Source: DASZTV01 sp035548055
GTDB taxonomy: Bacteria; Actinomycetota; Actinomycetes; JAFAQI01
Assembly (NCBI GenBank): GCA_035548055.1
Contig: DASZTL010000069.1
Coordinates: 1-64,000, forward strand
Direction: 5' to 3'
DNA length: 64,000 nt
Below the pieces are notes generated by a model. The model was not told the origin of the DNA. It searched no databases and saw only the letters and a list, made by a program, of their open reading frames with translations. Numbering within the stretch: the first letter of the stretch is position 1; the number at the start of each line of letters is the position of its first letter. This document shows, in pieces, positions 1-7,693 of the stretch. Both the position numbers and the translations under genes were made by a program.

Positions 1-426
1 CGTGAGGTCTTCGACGCAGTGGCCGCCGACATGGTCAGCGACGGGACGCCGCAGCTGCTTCGGCTTGCGAACGTCACCCACCTGGCGACGCACGTCGAGG
101 CTTGGCTCGCGGCCGACCCGCCTTCAGCGCTCGATCTGGCCGTGCGGCTGCACCCGACCGCCGCAGTCGGCGGCACGCCGCGACCCGAGGCCCTGGCGAT
201 GATCACGGCGCTCGAGGCGGCGCCGCGCGGCCGCTACGCCGGCCCGGTCGGCTGGGTCGACGCCCGCGGGGACGGTGAGTTCGCCATCGCCTTGCGCTGC
301 GCTCAGCTCTCGGGTGACACCGCCCGGTTGTGGGCCGGCGCCGGCATCGTCGCCGAGTCCGATCCGGACGCCGAGGTCGCCGAGACGACCGCGAAGTTCG
401 ACGCGGTGTTGTCGGCCCTGCTCTAA
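1..426 (+). CDS. menF: Isochorismate synthase, C-terminal part (5' end outside window)
   Basis: The frame is open from the first base, so the start lies upstream. The visible 141 codons carry the C-terminal signature of the chorismate-binding fold: LANVTHLATHVEAWL, then HPTAAVGGTP, then GRYAGPVGWVD, then AGAGIVAESDPDAEVAETT. Isochorismate synthases convert chorismate to isochorismate, the first step of menaquinone synthesis. The menD, menC, menA and menE genes within 8 kb support menaquinone rather than siderophore synthesis. Anthranilate and salicylate synthases share the fold, but the gene context argues against them. Confidence 0.88.
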   Translation, partial: REVFDAVAADMVSDGTPQLLRLANVTHLATHVEAWLAADPPSALDLAVRLHPTAAVGGTPRPEALAMITALEAAPRGRYAGPVGWVDARGDGEFAIALRCAQLSGDTARLWAGAGIVAESDPDAEVAETTAKFDAVLSALL

Positions 427-474
427 GCGGTCAACCCCGCGGGTGTCTGGCGCGTTGACTACGCGAGGGAAGGG

Positions 475-1245
475 GTGGGGTTGCCGAGAAAACGAAGGGG
501 CCTGGCCGATACGGCGCGACATGCCCTGCGGTATCCCGAGCGCGCGAGGTGGTACCTCCACCGGCTGCGTCGTGATGTGAAGCTGCGGGTGAGCCATCGC
601 GACCATCTCGACTATTACGGCGCGGTCGTCGACGACCTCGTCACGCAGGGCAGAGCGACGGCGGTGGGCTCCGAGATCTCGGCGCGTTCGCGCCGCATCG
701 GCAAGATGCAGTTCGACTACCTCAAGGAGCACGGGCTGCGCCCGGAGCACCGCGTGCTCGAGATCGGCTGCGGCAACCTGCGTGCCGGGTGGCGGATCAT
801 CCGATATGTCGAGCCGGGCCACTACTACGGCGTCGACATCTCCCAGCAGGTGCTCCTTTCCGCACAGCACACGATCGCTGATCGCGGGCTGAGGGAGAAG
901 CTGCCCTATCTCGTGCTGGTGCGTGACCAGACGTTCGCCTTCCTGCCGGACGCGACGTTCGACGTCGTACATGCGCACAGCGTCTTCTCCCACGCGCCGC
1001 TCGACGTCATCGAGGACTGCTTCGCGCACGTCGGACGGGTGATGAAGCCGGACGGCTTCTTCGACTTCACCTTCAAGCGCACCGAAGGCAAGGAGTATGG
1101 GAAGCTTCGCGAGGACTTCTACTACCGGACCGAGACCCTGATCGATGCCGCCGCGCGCCACGGTCTCACGGCCCGGTTCATGGACGACTGGGAGGCGTTG
1201 GGGCATTCGCAGTCGAAGATCCGGGTGACGCTGCCTAGGGCATAG
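475..1245 (+). CDS. Class I SAM-dependent methyltransferase
   Basis: The protein has 256 residues. Motif I is VLEIGCGNLRAG near residue 98, followed by YYGVDIS (the acidic residue that binds the SAM ribose) and FDVVHAHSVFSHAP. This is a Rossmann-fold methyltransferase. The N-terminus is basic (RKRRGLADTARHALRYPERARWYLHRLRR) without a signal peptide. GTG at 475 is preceded by the purine-rich GAGGGAAGGG. TTG at 481 is an alternative start. It sits where a menaquinone methyltransferase might be expected, but motif I differs from the MenG/UbiE pattern (VLDxAxGTGD). It looks more like methyltransferases of sugar or envelope pathways. The substrate is unknown. Confidence 0.8.
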   Translation: MGLPRKRRGLADTARHALRYPERARWYLHRLRRDVKLRVSHRDHLDYYGAVVDDLVTQGRATAVGSEISARSRRIGKMQFDYLKEHGLRPEHRVLEIGCGNLRAGWRIIRYVEPGHYYGVDISQQVLLSAQHTIADRGLREKLPYLVLVRDQTFAFLPDATFDVVHAHSVFSHAPLDVIEDCFAHVGRVMKPDGFFDFTFKRTEGKEYGKLREDFYYRTETLIDAAARHGLTARFMDDWEALGHSQSKIRVTLPRA

Positions 1246-1246
1246 T
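1241..1246 (+). promoter_or_regulatory. -10 element of the SRPBCC gene, leaderless type
   Basis: CATAGT ends six bases before ATG 1253 and there is no Shine-Dalgarno sequence between them. The spacing matches many other gene starts in this window, so transcription probably begins at or beside the start codon. It overlaps the last codons of the upstream methyltransferase gene. Confidence 0.4.
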
Positions 1247-1252
1247 TGCCGC

Positions 1253-1711
1253 ATGACCGATCGACTTGAGATCTCCCGTGACATTGCTGCTTCACCCGAC
1301 GCGGTGTATGCGGCCATCTCCGACGTGACCCGCATGGGTGAGTGGTCGGAAGAGTGCCATTCGTGCGAGTGGCATGACGGATTCGACGGCCCGGCTGTAG
1401 GCGCAGTCTTCGATGGTCACAACCGCAACGGTGAGAACGAGTGGACCAGCCAGGGAAAGGTGATCGAGGCCGATCCCGGCCGCGCGTTCGCCTTCGAGTG
1501 CTCGATGTTCGACTTCCACTACGCGACGTGGGGCTACCGCATCGAGCCGAGCGACTCGGGATGCCGCGTCACCGAGTGGAGCGAGGATCTGCGACCCGAG
1601 TCGGTCCTCGAGATGAGCAAGCAGATGTCCGGCGTCGACGACCGCGCCGAGCGCAACCGCCAGACGATGAGCGGCACCTTGGAGCGTCTCGCCACGGCGC
1701 TCGAACACTGA
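1253..1711 (+). CDS. SRPBCC family protein (polyketide cyclase/dehydrase-like)
   Basis: The protein has 152 residues. The pattern LEISRDIAASPDAVYAAISDVTRMGEWS at the N-terminus is the classic opening of the START/Bet v1-like SRPBCC fold: a beta strand, then SPxxVxxxxxDxxRMxEWSP. This fold makes a deep hydrophobic pocket for lipids, polyketides or other small ligands. A Cys-rich stretch (EECHSCEW) follows the first helix. There is no signal peptide and no membrane segment. The gene starts 7 bases after the methyltransferase stop. The ligand cannot be told from sequence. Confidence 0.8.
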   Translation: MTDRLEISRDIAASPDAVYAAISDVTRMGEWSEECHSCEWHDGFDGPAVGAVFDGHNRNGENEWTSQGKVIEADPGRAFAFECSMFDFHYATWGYRIEPSDSGCRVTEWSEDLRPESVLEMSKQMSGVDDRAERNRQTMSGTLERLATALEH

Positions 1712-1758
1712 TTGCCGTCTGAGCACCCTAGAGCGTGCTCAGGTGGCAATGGCGAGTG

Positions 1759-2463
1759 TCAGCCGGCGGCGGTGACCGTCCTGGAAAGGTGTTCGTAGGC
1801 CGTCTTGCGGGCGCGTTCGGCGTCGCCGGCCCCGATGGCCGCAGCGACCTCTCGCAGCTCAGTGATCTGCAGGTACTCCTCGCGGGCGAGCTGGTAGACG
1901 ATGTCCGCCCCGAGGGAGCCCGCCAGGATCTTCAAGCCGTCGAGCAGGGTGTTGAGGGACAGGCGATAGAGAAGGTTGCCGGAGCCCTCGACGATCGCCG
2001 TCCAGAAGACGACGTTGTCGGCATCCAGGGCGGCCAGGTCGTCGGGGTGCGACGCCATCTCGTCGGCGACCTTGCGAAGCGCCCGGTGTGACTTCGGAGC
2101 CCGTACCGCGCACAGCGCCGCGGCGTCCGCGCCGATCGAGGCGCGCATCTCCAGCGCTGAGCGCGCGACCTTCCAGTCGACCCTCCCGGCGCGGACCAGC
2201 AGGTCGGCGAGCAGGTCGAGCCGGCCCTCTGTGCGGTAGTCGAGGACCCGGGTCGAGCCCCCCTGGCTGACATCCACGAGGCGCGACTGCTGCAGCCGCT
2301 TCAGCGCCTCGCGGACCGCGTGCCGATTGACCTCGAAGGCCGCCGCGAGGTCGCGCTCGGAGGGCAGGACCCCCTCGACGAACTCGTCGGCGAGAATCGC
2401 GTCGAGCAGCCGGCGGTACACCTGCTCCGACAGCGGAGCTGCCGCGACCGGAGCGAGCGCCAT
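1759..2463 (-). CDS. GntR/FadR-family transcriptional regulator
   Basis: The protein has 234 residues. A GntR winged helix-turn-helix occupies residues 8-75 (LSEQVYRRLLDAI, LPSERDLAAAFEVNRHAVREALKRL). An all-helical FCD effector domain follows, with a typical acidic and histidine-rich C-terminal half. FCD domains bind small organic acids or acyl-CoA, often through a metal. The gene is divergent from a sterol-desaturase-like hydroxylase, with only 67 bases between the starts and a perfect palindrome of FadR type at 2499-2513. It is probably the local repressor of that hydroxylase, perhaps responding to a fatty acyl derivative, and may regulate itself. ATG 2463 has TAGAGT (minus strand) six bases upstream and no ribosome site. 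Confidence 0.88.
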   Translation of the reverse strand: MALAPVAAAPLSEQVYRRLLDAILADEFVEGVLPSERDLAAAFEVNRHAVREALKRLQQSRLVDVSQGGSTRVLDYRTEGRLDLLADLLVRAGRVDWKVARSALEMRASIGADAAALCAVRAPKSHRALRKVADEMASHPDDLAALDADNVVFWTAIVEGSGNLLYRLSLNTLLDGLKILAGSLGADIVYQLAREEYLQITELREVAAAIGAGDAERARKTAYEHLSRTVTAAG

Positions 2464-2469
2464 GGCTCC

Positions 2470-2475
2470 ACTCTA
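2470..2475 (-). promoter_or_regulatory. -10 element of the GntR/FadR regulator gene
   Basis: On the minus strand this reads TAGAGT and ends six bases before ATG 2463, with no Shine-Dalgarno sequence between. This is the leaderless arrangement seen repeatedly in the window. Confidence 0.45.
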
Positions 2476-2495
2476 GCGAGCCGAACCGGTACTGG

Positions 2496-2524
2496 TTGAC
2501 TGGTTGGACCAGTAGTGGCAGGCT
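2496..2524 (+). promoter_or_regulatory. Putative promoter of the sterol-desaturase-like gene
   Basis: TTGACT (2496-2501) and CAGGCT (2519-2524) are separated by 17 bases and resemble -35 and -10 elements. The -10 ends six bases before GTG 2531, which implies a leaderless transcript. The palindrome at 2499-2513 overlaps the -35 and fills most of the spacer, so a bound regulator would block polymerase. Confidence 0.5.
2499..2513. promoter_or_regulatory. Palindromic operator of FadR type
   Basis: ACTGGT-TGG-ACCAGT is a perfect inverted repeat with a three-base spacer. Its core TGGTNNNACCA fits the TNGTNNNACNA pattern of FadR-subfamily GntR regulators and closely resembles the E. coli FadR site as I recall it. 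It lies between a FadR-family gene and its divergent neighbour, and it overlaps the promoter of that neighbour. Confidence 0.65.
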
Positions 2525-2530
2525 GGCCCT

Positions 2531-3391
2531 GTGACGACCGCACAGTTGATCCTCCTGGCTGCCGGACCCGGGTTCCTGTTGAGCATCCTCGTCGAGCGAT
2601 TCGCGATCCGCGGCGCCCGCAAGGCTCGCTACGAGCCGCGCGACACCTGGGCGAACATCGCGACCGGTGCGGGGAGCCAGGTGCTCGGTGCGCCGTGGGC
2701 TCTGGTCGAGGTCGCTGCGCTCGTGGCGCTGTACGGCGTCGCGCCGTGGCAGCTCGATGATGGGTGGCTCGCCTGGGTGGTCGCGATGGTCGGCGTCGAC
2801 GTCGCCTACTACTGGTACCACCGCCTGCACCACGAATCGCGAGTCCTGTGGGCGATCCACGTCGCTCACCACTCGAGCCGTCGTTACAACCTGTCGGTCG
2901 CACTCCGGCAGCCGTGGGTGGTGGTCTCGACGTTGCCGTTCCTGGCGCCGCTCGCGGTCCTGGGCGTCGCGCCCGAGCTGATCCTCACCAGCTTCGCGAT
3001 CAACCTGCTCTACCAGTTCCTGATCCACACCGAGGTGATCCGCCGGATGTGGGCGCCGATCGAGTTCGTGTTCAACACCCCGAGCCACCATCGGGTGCAT
3101 CACGGTTCGAACCCGCAGTACCTCGACAAGAACTACGGCGGCGTCCTGATCATCTGGGATCGGATCTTCGGCTCGTTCGAGCCCGAGGTCGCACCCGTGA
3201 CCTATGGCCTGACCAAGAACATCGCGACCCACAACCCGTTCCGCATCGAGACCCACGAGTGGGTCGCGATCTACCACGATGTACGCGGCGCCGGCTCGAT
3301 CCGCAACGCGCTCGGCTACGTCTTCCGGCACCCGGGTTGGGCACCGACCCGGTCGGCGTCCGCCACGTCGCCAGTGGCGGTGGCCGCGTAA
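2531..3391 (+). CDS. Sterol desaturase / fatty acid hydroxylase superfamily protein
   Basis: The protein has 286 residues. It is an integral membrane di-iron enzyme of the fatty-acid hydroxylase superfamily. Histidine clusters are visible: HRLHH (97-101), HVAHH (110-114), H166 and HHRVHH (186-191). These give the eight or more histidines expected for two irons. Hydrophobic segments lie around 5-20, 50-72, 80-96, 128-148 and 150-165. The family hydroxylates or desaturates sterols, fatty acids or carotenoids at the membrane. The substrate here is unknown. Divergent pairing with a FadR-like regulator suggests a lipid substrate. The start is GTG with no ribosome site and a -10 six bases upstream. 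Confidence 0.85.
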   Translation: MTTAQLILLAAGPGFLLSILVERFAIRGARKARYEPRDTWANIATGAGSQVLGAPWALVEVAALVALYGVAPWQLDDGWLAWVVAMVGVDVAYYWYHRLHHESRVLWAIHVAHHSSRRYNLSVALRQPWVVVSTLPFLAPLAVLGVAPELILTSFAINLLYQFLIHTEVIRRMWAPIEFVFNTPSHHRVHHGSNPQYLDKNYGGVLIIWDRIFGSFEPEVAPVTYGLTKNIATHNPFRIETHEWVAIYHDVRGAGSIRNALGYVFRHPGWAPTRSASATSPVAVAA

Positions 3392-3397
3392 CCGGCG

Positions 3398-4096
3398 TCA
3401 GCCCAGCTGCGCCTTTAGGAAGTCGACGGCGCGGCTCCAGGCAAGGTCCGCCTGCTCCTTGTCGTAGGTGCCCAGCAGGTTCTCGTCATTGTGGAACGCG
3501 TGGCCGGCCGGGTAGAAGAAGTACTCGACGTCCGTGCCGGACTCGGTGTGGATCTGGTCCGCCTGGGCTCGCGCCGCATCGGCCGGGAAGAAGTCGTCGT
3601 TCTCGGCGTAGTGGCCCTGGATCGCGGCGGTCACGCCGGCATAGGCCGCCGGTACCGCGGGCCCGACTCCGTAGAACGGCACCGCGGCCGCGATCCGCTC
3701 GCCCTGCTGCGCGGCAAGCATCAAGACGAAGCCGCCCCCCATGCAGAAGCCGACGGCACCCAACCGGGTCGACGTCACCGCCTCATGCCCCAACAGGAAG
3801 TCGACCGCGCCGGCGAGATCGAGTGCTGCCTGCTCGACCGGAAGGCTCATCATCAGCGACCCCGCCTCGTCGGAGTCGTGCGTCGTCTTCCCGCCGTACA
3901 GGTCAGGTGCGAGTGCCACGAAGCCCTCGGCGGCGAGCTTGTCGGCGATCCCCGCGATGTAGTCGGTGAGACCCCACCACTCCTGGATCACGATCACGCC
4001 GGGTCCGCCGCCGCCAGCCGGAACCGCGAGGTAGCCGTGGGCTTCGTTGCCGTTGCTCGGGAAGGTGATGTTCTGGCGCGGGTTCTCGTCGGGCAT
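3398..4096 (-). CDS. Dienelactone hydrolase family protein
   Basis: The protein has 232 residues, the usual family length. The alpha/beta hydrolase triad can be traced: Cys118 in GFCMGGG, an Asp near 167-168 (ENDD), and His199 in PAGHAF. The family marker QEWWGL lies at 38-43. Classical members open dienelactone rings in chlorocatechol breakdown, but most genomic homologues are hydrolases of unknown substrate. The gene converges with the hydroxylase gene, with 6 bases between stops. ATG 4096 was chosen over longer open frames because the family homology begins here (PRQNITFPSNGNEAHGYLA). TAAGGT lies seven bases upstream on the minus strand, inside the menD 3' end. Confidence 0.85.
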   Translation of the reverse strand: MPDENPRQNITFPSNGNEAHGYLAVPAGGGGPGVIVIQEWWGLTDYIAGIADKLAAEGFVALAPDLYGGKTTHDSDEAGSLMMSLPVEQAALDLAGAVDFLLGHEAVTSTRLGAVGFCMGGGFVLMLAAQQGERIAAAVPFYGVGPAVPAAYAGVTAAIQGHYAENDDFFPADAARAQADQIHTESGTDVEYFFYPAGHAFHNDENLLGTYDKEQADLAWSRAVDFLKAQLG

Positions 4097-4106
4097 GGTC
4101 CGAACC

Positions 4107-5798
4107 TTACCCAGATGTGACCTCACGCATCCGGTCGTGCAGCACCGCATTGTCCGCCCGGCGGGTGCGGATCTCGACGACGTGAACGCCACCGCGACGA
4201 GCCAGCGCGTCGGCAAGCTCGGCCCGCGTTGCGGCCAGGTCATGGTCCATGCCGTACGCCGCGACGAGAGTCTCGATCGCCACCCCGTGCGGGGTGCCGA
4301 ACAACCGCTCGAAGGCGGCCGGCGCGACGGCACCAGCCTGTGGGAGCAGCGAGAAGATCCCGCCCCCGTCGTTGTTGACGACGACGAACGTGACATCGGG
4401 CGCCCGCTCGCCTCCGATGAGCAAACCGTTGCTGTCATGCAGCAACGAGAGGTCTCCGCACAGCGCGATGGTCGGCGCGTTGGGGCGGGCGATCGCCACG
4501 CCGAGTGCGGTCGAGACGAAGCCATCGATGCCACTCACCCCGCGGTTCGCGAAGACTGTGATGTCCGATCGCGGCTCCATGACGACGTCGAGATCGCGGA
4601 TCGGCATCGACGACGCCACGACGAGCGCGCTGCCGGAAGCCGCCAGACGCGCTACCTCGCGGGCAATCAGCGGCTCGTTGAGGTCACCGCCGTCGAGGAG
4701 GCGGTCGACAGCGGCGCCGGCCCGGGCGGATGCGGCCCGCCATTCGGCCAGCCAGCTTGGATCGGCGCGGTAGGTCGCAGGTTCCAGACGGTCGAGGGTG
4801 TCCGCCGATGCGGTGATCACCTCCAGGGCGGCCCGCGTCGTGTCCCAGTTCGCCCCGTCCGGGGACATCACGACATGCGGCACCGTTCGCAGCCAGTCCG
4901 GGACGGCTCGGGAGAGGCCGATCCGGCCGAGGACAAGGACCAGGTCGGGCCGATGGCCGGCAACGAAGTCGGCATCCCGCAACAGCGCGTCGACCGCCCG
5001 AAGTGCGCACGGACCGCGCCGGGCGTTGCTGTGTGGCTCCGCGATCAGCGGCCAGCCGGCCTCCTCGCACCATCGAACCGCGGCGTCCGGATCGCCCGCA
5101 ACGTCGCCGACGACGACGACCGCGTTGTGGACCCCGCCGAGCCGGGCGGTCAGTGCGGCAACGGCACCGGAATCGCTGCGCGCCCGACTCACTGTCACCC
5201 GGCGCCCGTCCAGACCGAGGTCGTGCGGGAAGCCGATCCCGTCGTCCACGGGTACCAAGGGCTCACGCAGCGCGAGGTTCAGGTGCACCGGCCCGGCCGC
5301 GACCCCCTGCCCGCCGGTGCAGGCCACGACGGCGCGGAACGCGAGCTCGCGCCATTCTTTCGTCGCGGCAGCCGAGGACTCCGGAGCCGGCACGTCGACG
5401 CTGAGCCGTACCGCGCTGCCGTAGAGGCCGGACTGCTCGACGGTCTGGTTGGCGCCGATCCCGTGCAGCTCGGGCGGCCGGTCGGCGGTCAGCACGAGCA
5501 GCGGGACGCGGGCGAGATCCGCCTCCATGACGGCGCCGTGGAAGTACGTCGTCGCCGTACCCGAGGTACACAGCACCGGCACGACCTGGCCGCTCGCCTT
5601 CGCGATGCCGAGGGCGAGGTACGCCGCACTGCGCTCGTCGATGCGGACGTGCACATCGATCTCGGGATGTTCCAGCAGGGCCAACGCGATCGGCGTCGAT
5701 CGCGAACCCGGGGCGAGGACCGCGTGGCGCACCCCGAGCCGGGCGAACTGGTCGACGAGAACGAGCGCGAACGCGCGGCCGGCGTTCTCAGCGGGCAT
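4107..5798 (-). CDS. menD: SEPHCHC synthase (MenD)
   Basis: 2-succinyl-5-enolpyruvyl-6-hydroxy-3-cyclohexene-1-carboxylate synthase, 563 residues. It is a thiamine-diphosphate enzyme that joins isochorismate and 2-oxoglutarate in menaquinone synthesis. The N-terminus has VRHAVLAPGSRSTPIALALLE with the conserved PGSRS. The substrate-loop region is VLCTSGTATTYFHGAVMEA, and the C-terminal ThDP-binding pattern is GDLSLLHDSNGLL followed by VVNNDGGGIFSLLP. ATG 5798 lies inside the end of menC (11-base overlap), so the two genes are translationally coupled in a menC-menD operon. Confidence 0.95.
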   Translation of the reverse strand: MPAENAGRAFALVLVDQFARLGVRHAVLAPGSRSTPIALALLEHPEIDVHVRIDERSAAYLALGIAKASGQVVPVLCTSGTATTYFHGAVMEADLARVPLLVLTADRPPELHGIGANQTVEQSGLYGSAVRLSVDVPAPESSAAATKEWRELAFRAVVACTGGQGVAAGPVHLNLALREPLVPVDDGIGFPHDLGLDGRRVTVSRARSDSGAVAALTARLGGVHNAVVVVGDVAGDPDAAVRWCEEAGWPLIAEPHSNARRGPCALRAVDALLRDADFVAGHRPDLVLVLGRIGLSRAVPDWLRTVPHVVMSPDGANWDTTRAALEVITASADTLDRLEPATYRADPSWLAEWRAASARAGAAVDRLLDGGDLNEPLIAREVARLAASGSALVVASSMPIRDLDVVMEPRSDITVFANRGVSGIDGFVSTALGVAIARPNAPTIALCGDLSLLHDSNGLLIGGERAPDVTFVVVNNDGGGIFSLLPQAGAVAPAAFERLFGTPHGVAIETLVAAYGMDHDLAATRAELADALARRGGVHVVEIRTRRADNAVLHDRMREVTSG

Positions 5799-6726
5799 CG
5801 AGGACCTCCTGCGCCGACGTCATCCGTGCGAGCCAGTGGTCCCGCGTCGCGTCGTCGGCCGCGAAGACGGCGACCAGTCCCGGGTCAGGCACGGCGGCGC
5901 GAACCGGCAGCGCGCCGTCGATCGGCACGAGCGGATCGGCGCACAGGTCATCGGCGAGCAACGGGATCGTGCCGAGGCCGCAGGCGAACGGCAGGTCGGG
6001 CAGCGCCGCCGCGAGCGCGACCCCGGCGGCGATACCGATCGATGTCTCGACGGCGCTGGAGACCACGACGGGCAACCCGCAGGCCTCGGCGACTTCGAGA
6101 CAGGTGCGAACGCCGCCGAGAGGCTGGACCTTCAGGACGACCACATCCGCGGCTTCCAGTCCCGCTATGCGCACCGGATCCGCGGCGGTGCGAACCGACT
6201 CGTCGGCGGCCAGCCGGACGTCCACGAAACGGCGGAGCTCGGCCATCTCCTCGAGGCTGCCAACCGGCTGCTCGGCGTACTCCAGGTCGAAGCGGGACAG
6301 CTCGCGGAGCGCGACCCTTGCCGCGTCGACGTCCCATGCCGCATTGGCGTCGACGCGCAACCCGCCGGACGGCCCTAGCGCATCGCGAACCGCCTCGACC
6401 CGCGCGATGTCATCAGCCAGCGTCTGCCCGGCCTCAGCGACCTTGACCTTCGCGGTCCGGCACCCCGACGCCGTGACCATCGTGTGCGCCTGCTGCGGCG
6501 TGACGGCGGGGACCGTGGTGTTCACCGGGATCGACGAGCGGAGCGGCGCCGGCCAGCCGAGGGTCGCCGCTTCTCGCGCCGCCGCGAGCCAACGAGAGGA
6601 CACGCTCGCGCCGTAGTCGGGGAACGGCGAGAACTCGCCCCACCCGGCCGCTCCCTTGAACACGACCCCCCGTCGGCGCTCCTGCCCTCGGAACCGCACC
6701 CGCATCGGGATGTCGTACACGGCCAT
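5788..6726 (-). CDS. menC: o-Succinylbenzoate synthase (MenC)
   Basis: The protein has 312 residues and belongs to the enolase superfamily. It dehydrates SHCHC to o-succinylbenzoate. Catalytic and metal residues can be assigned by pattern: K93/K95 in AKVKV, D126 in RVDANAAW, E152 in YAEQP, D175 in AADES and K199 in VVLKVQPLGG. A longer open frame runs upstream to 7290, but the family begins at MAVYDIPMRVRFRGQERRRG, so ATG 6726 is the start. It lies 20 bases downstream of the menA stop on the same strand, giving an apparent menA-menC-menD operon. Confidence 0.93.
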   Translation of the reverse strand: MAVYDIPMRVRFRGQERRRGVVFKGAAGWGEFSPFPDYGASVSSRWLAAAREAATLGWPAPLRSSIPVNTTVPAVTPQQAHTMVTASGCRTAKVKVAEAGQTLADDIARVEAVRDALGPSGGLRVDANAAWDVDAARVALRELSRFDLEYAEQPVGSLEEMAELRRFVDVRLAADESVRTAADPVRIAGLEAADVVVLKVQPLGGVRTCLEVAEACGLPVVVSSAVETSIGIAAGVALAAALPDLPFACGLGTIPLLADDLCADPLVPIDGALPVRAAVPDPGLVAVFAADDATRDHWLARMTSAQEVLDAR

Positions 6727-6746
6727 CGCCGGCCCGGCACTCCTGC

Positions 6747-7652
6747 TCACCCCAGGAGCAGGCCGGCGGCCAGCAGTACCGCGACCGCGAGCTCGAGCTT
6801 CCCGGTTCCGCCCAATGCCGGGATCAAGGCCCGGCCGACGCCGCCCCCGCGTACCGCCGAGATCGGCTCGCGGGCAAGTGGCAGGGCCAGCAAGGCCAGC
6901 AGCGGCCAGGCAGATCGTGCCGCGACCGGCTCGCCGATGACGGCAAGGCCGAGTCCGACCGCGATCGCTGCGACGAACAGCTGGCGAGTTCGGGTCTCGC
7001 CGATGCGGACGGCCAGCGTCCGCTTGCCGGCGATCGCATCCGTCGGCACGTCGCGAAGGTTGTTCACCACCAGGATGGCGACGGCGAGCACGCCTGTCGC
7101 GACGGCGGCAATCCATGCCGTCGCCGGGAGCCGTGAGTGCTGGACGTATGACGAGCCCAAGGTGGCGACGAGCCCGAAGAAGAGGAAGACGAACAGCTCG
7201 CCGAGCCCCGCAGACGCATACGGTCGCGGTCCACCGCTGTACCCGAGCAGTGCAACGAAGGCGGCCGCTCCCACCAGCAGGAGCCACCACGAGACGACGG
7301 CTGCGAGCGCAAGTCCGGCACCGGCCGCAACGGCCATCGCCACGACGATGGCGAGGCGCATCGCCTGTGGCGTGACGAGGCCGCTGGCGACGGCCCGTCG
7401 CGGGCCGGCCCGTTGCACGGTGTCGACGCCGCGAACCCCGTCGAAGTAGTCGTTGGCGAAGTTCACCGCGATCTGCACGGCGACAGCGACGACGACCACG
7501 AGCCCGAACCGGCCCCAGGACACGTGCGAGAGGCCAGTTCCCTCAGCCGCCGCGGCGGTACCGACGACGACCGGCGCCAACGACGCCGGGAGGGTCCGGG
7601 GCCGGGAGGCTTCGAGCCACACCATCGAGCGCGATGGTTGTTCGTCGGACAC
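6747..7652 (-). CDS. menA: 1,4-Dihydroxy-2-naphthoate polyprenyltransferase (MenA)
   Basis: The protein has 301 residues and is an integral membrane UbiA-superfamily prenyltransferase that attaches the isoprenoid tail to dihydroxynaphthoate. The first Asp-rich motif is NFANDYFDGVRGVD (64-77) and the second is NNLRDVPTDAIAGKR. About eight or nine hydrophobic helices fill the rest. The start is GTG 7652, preceded on the minus strand by GAGGAG nine bases upstream. It is the first gene of the minus-strand menA-menC-menD run and diverges from menE. Confidence 0.93.
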   Translation of the reverse strand: MSDEQPSRSMVWLEASRPRTLPASLAPVVVGTAAAAEGTGLSHVSWGRFGLVVVVAVAVQIAVNFANDYFDGVRGVDTVQRAGPRRAVASGLVTPQAMRLAIVVAMAVAAGAGLALAAVVSWWLLLVGAAAFVALLGYSGGPRPYASAGLGELFVFLFFGLVATLGSSYVQHSRLPATAWIAAVATGVLAVAILVVNNLRDVPTDAIAGKRTLAVRIGETRTRQLFVAAIAVGLGLAVIGEPVAARSAWPLLALLALPLAREPISAVRGGGVGRALIPALGGTGKLELAVAVLLAAGLLLG

Positions 7653-7693
7653 GTTGTCGTGCTCCTCATCTGGGCGTTTACCGTCGTACCACG

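Noticed and set aside
475..1245. Methyltransferase as the menaquinone C-methyltransferase MenG
   Set aside because: Its position is suggestive, but motif I (EIGCGNLRAG) and the lack of the MenG/UbiE signature argue against it.
3101..3118. Motif GTTCGAAC suggesting a tRNA T-loop (also in mtrA near 32525)
   Set aside because: Both lie inside well-supported coding regions and no cloverleaf or acceptor stem is around them.
1859..3331. 490-codon open frame on the minus strand covering the hydroxylase gene and part of the regulator gene
   Set aside because: It runs across two real genes and the operator gap with no domain signature.
4047..6446. 799-codon open frame on the plus strand opposite menD and menC
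   Set aside because: It is antisense to two well-supported genes and its product is low-complexity Arg/Gly sequence with no motif.
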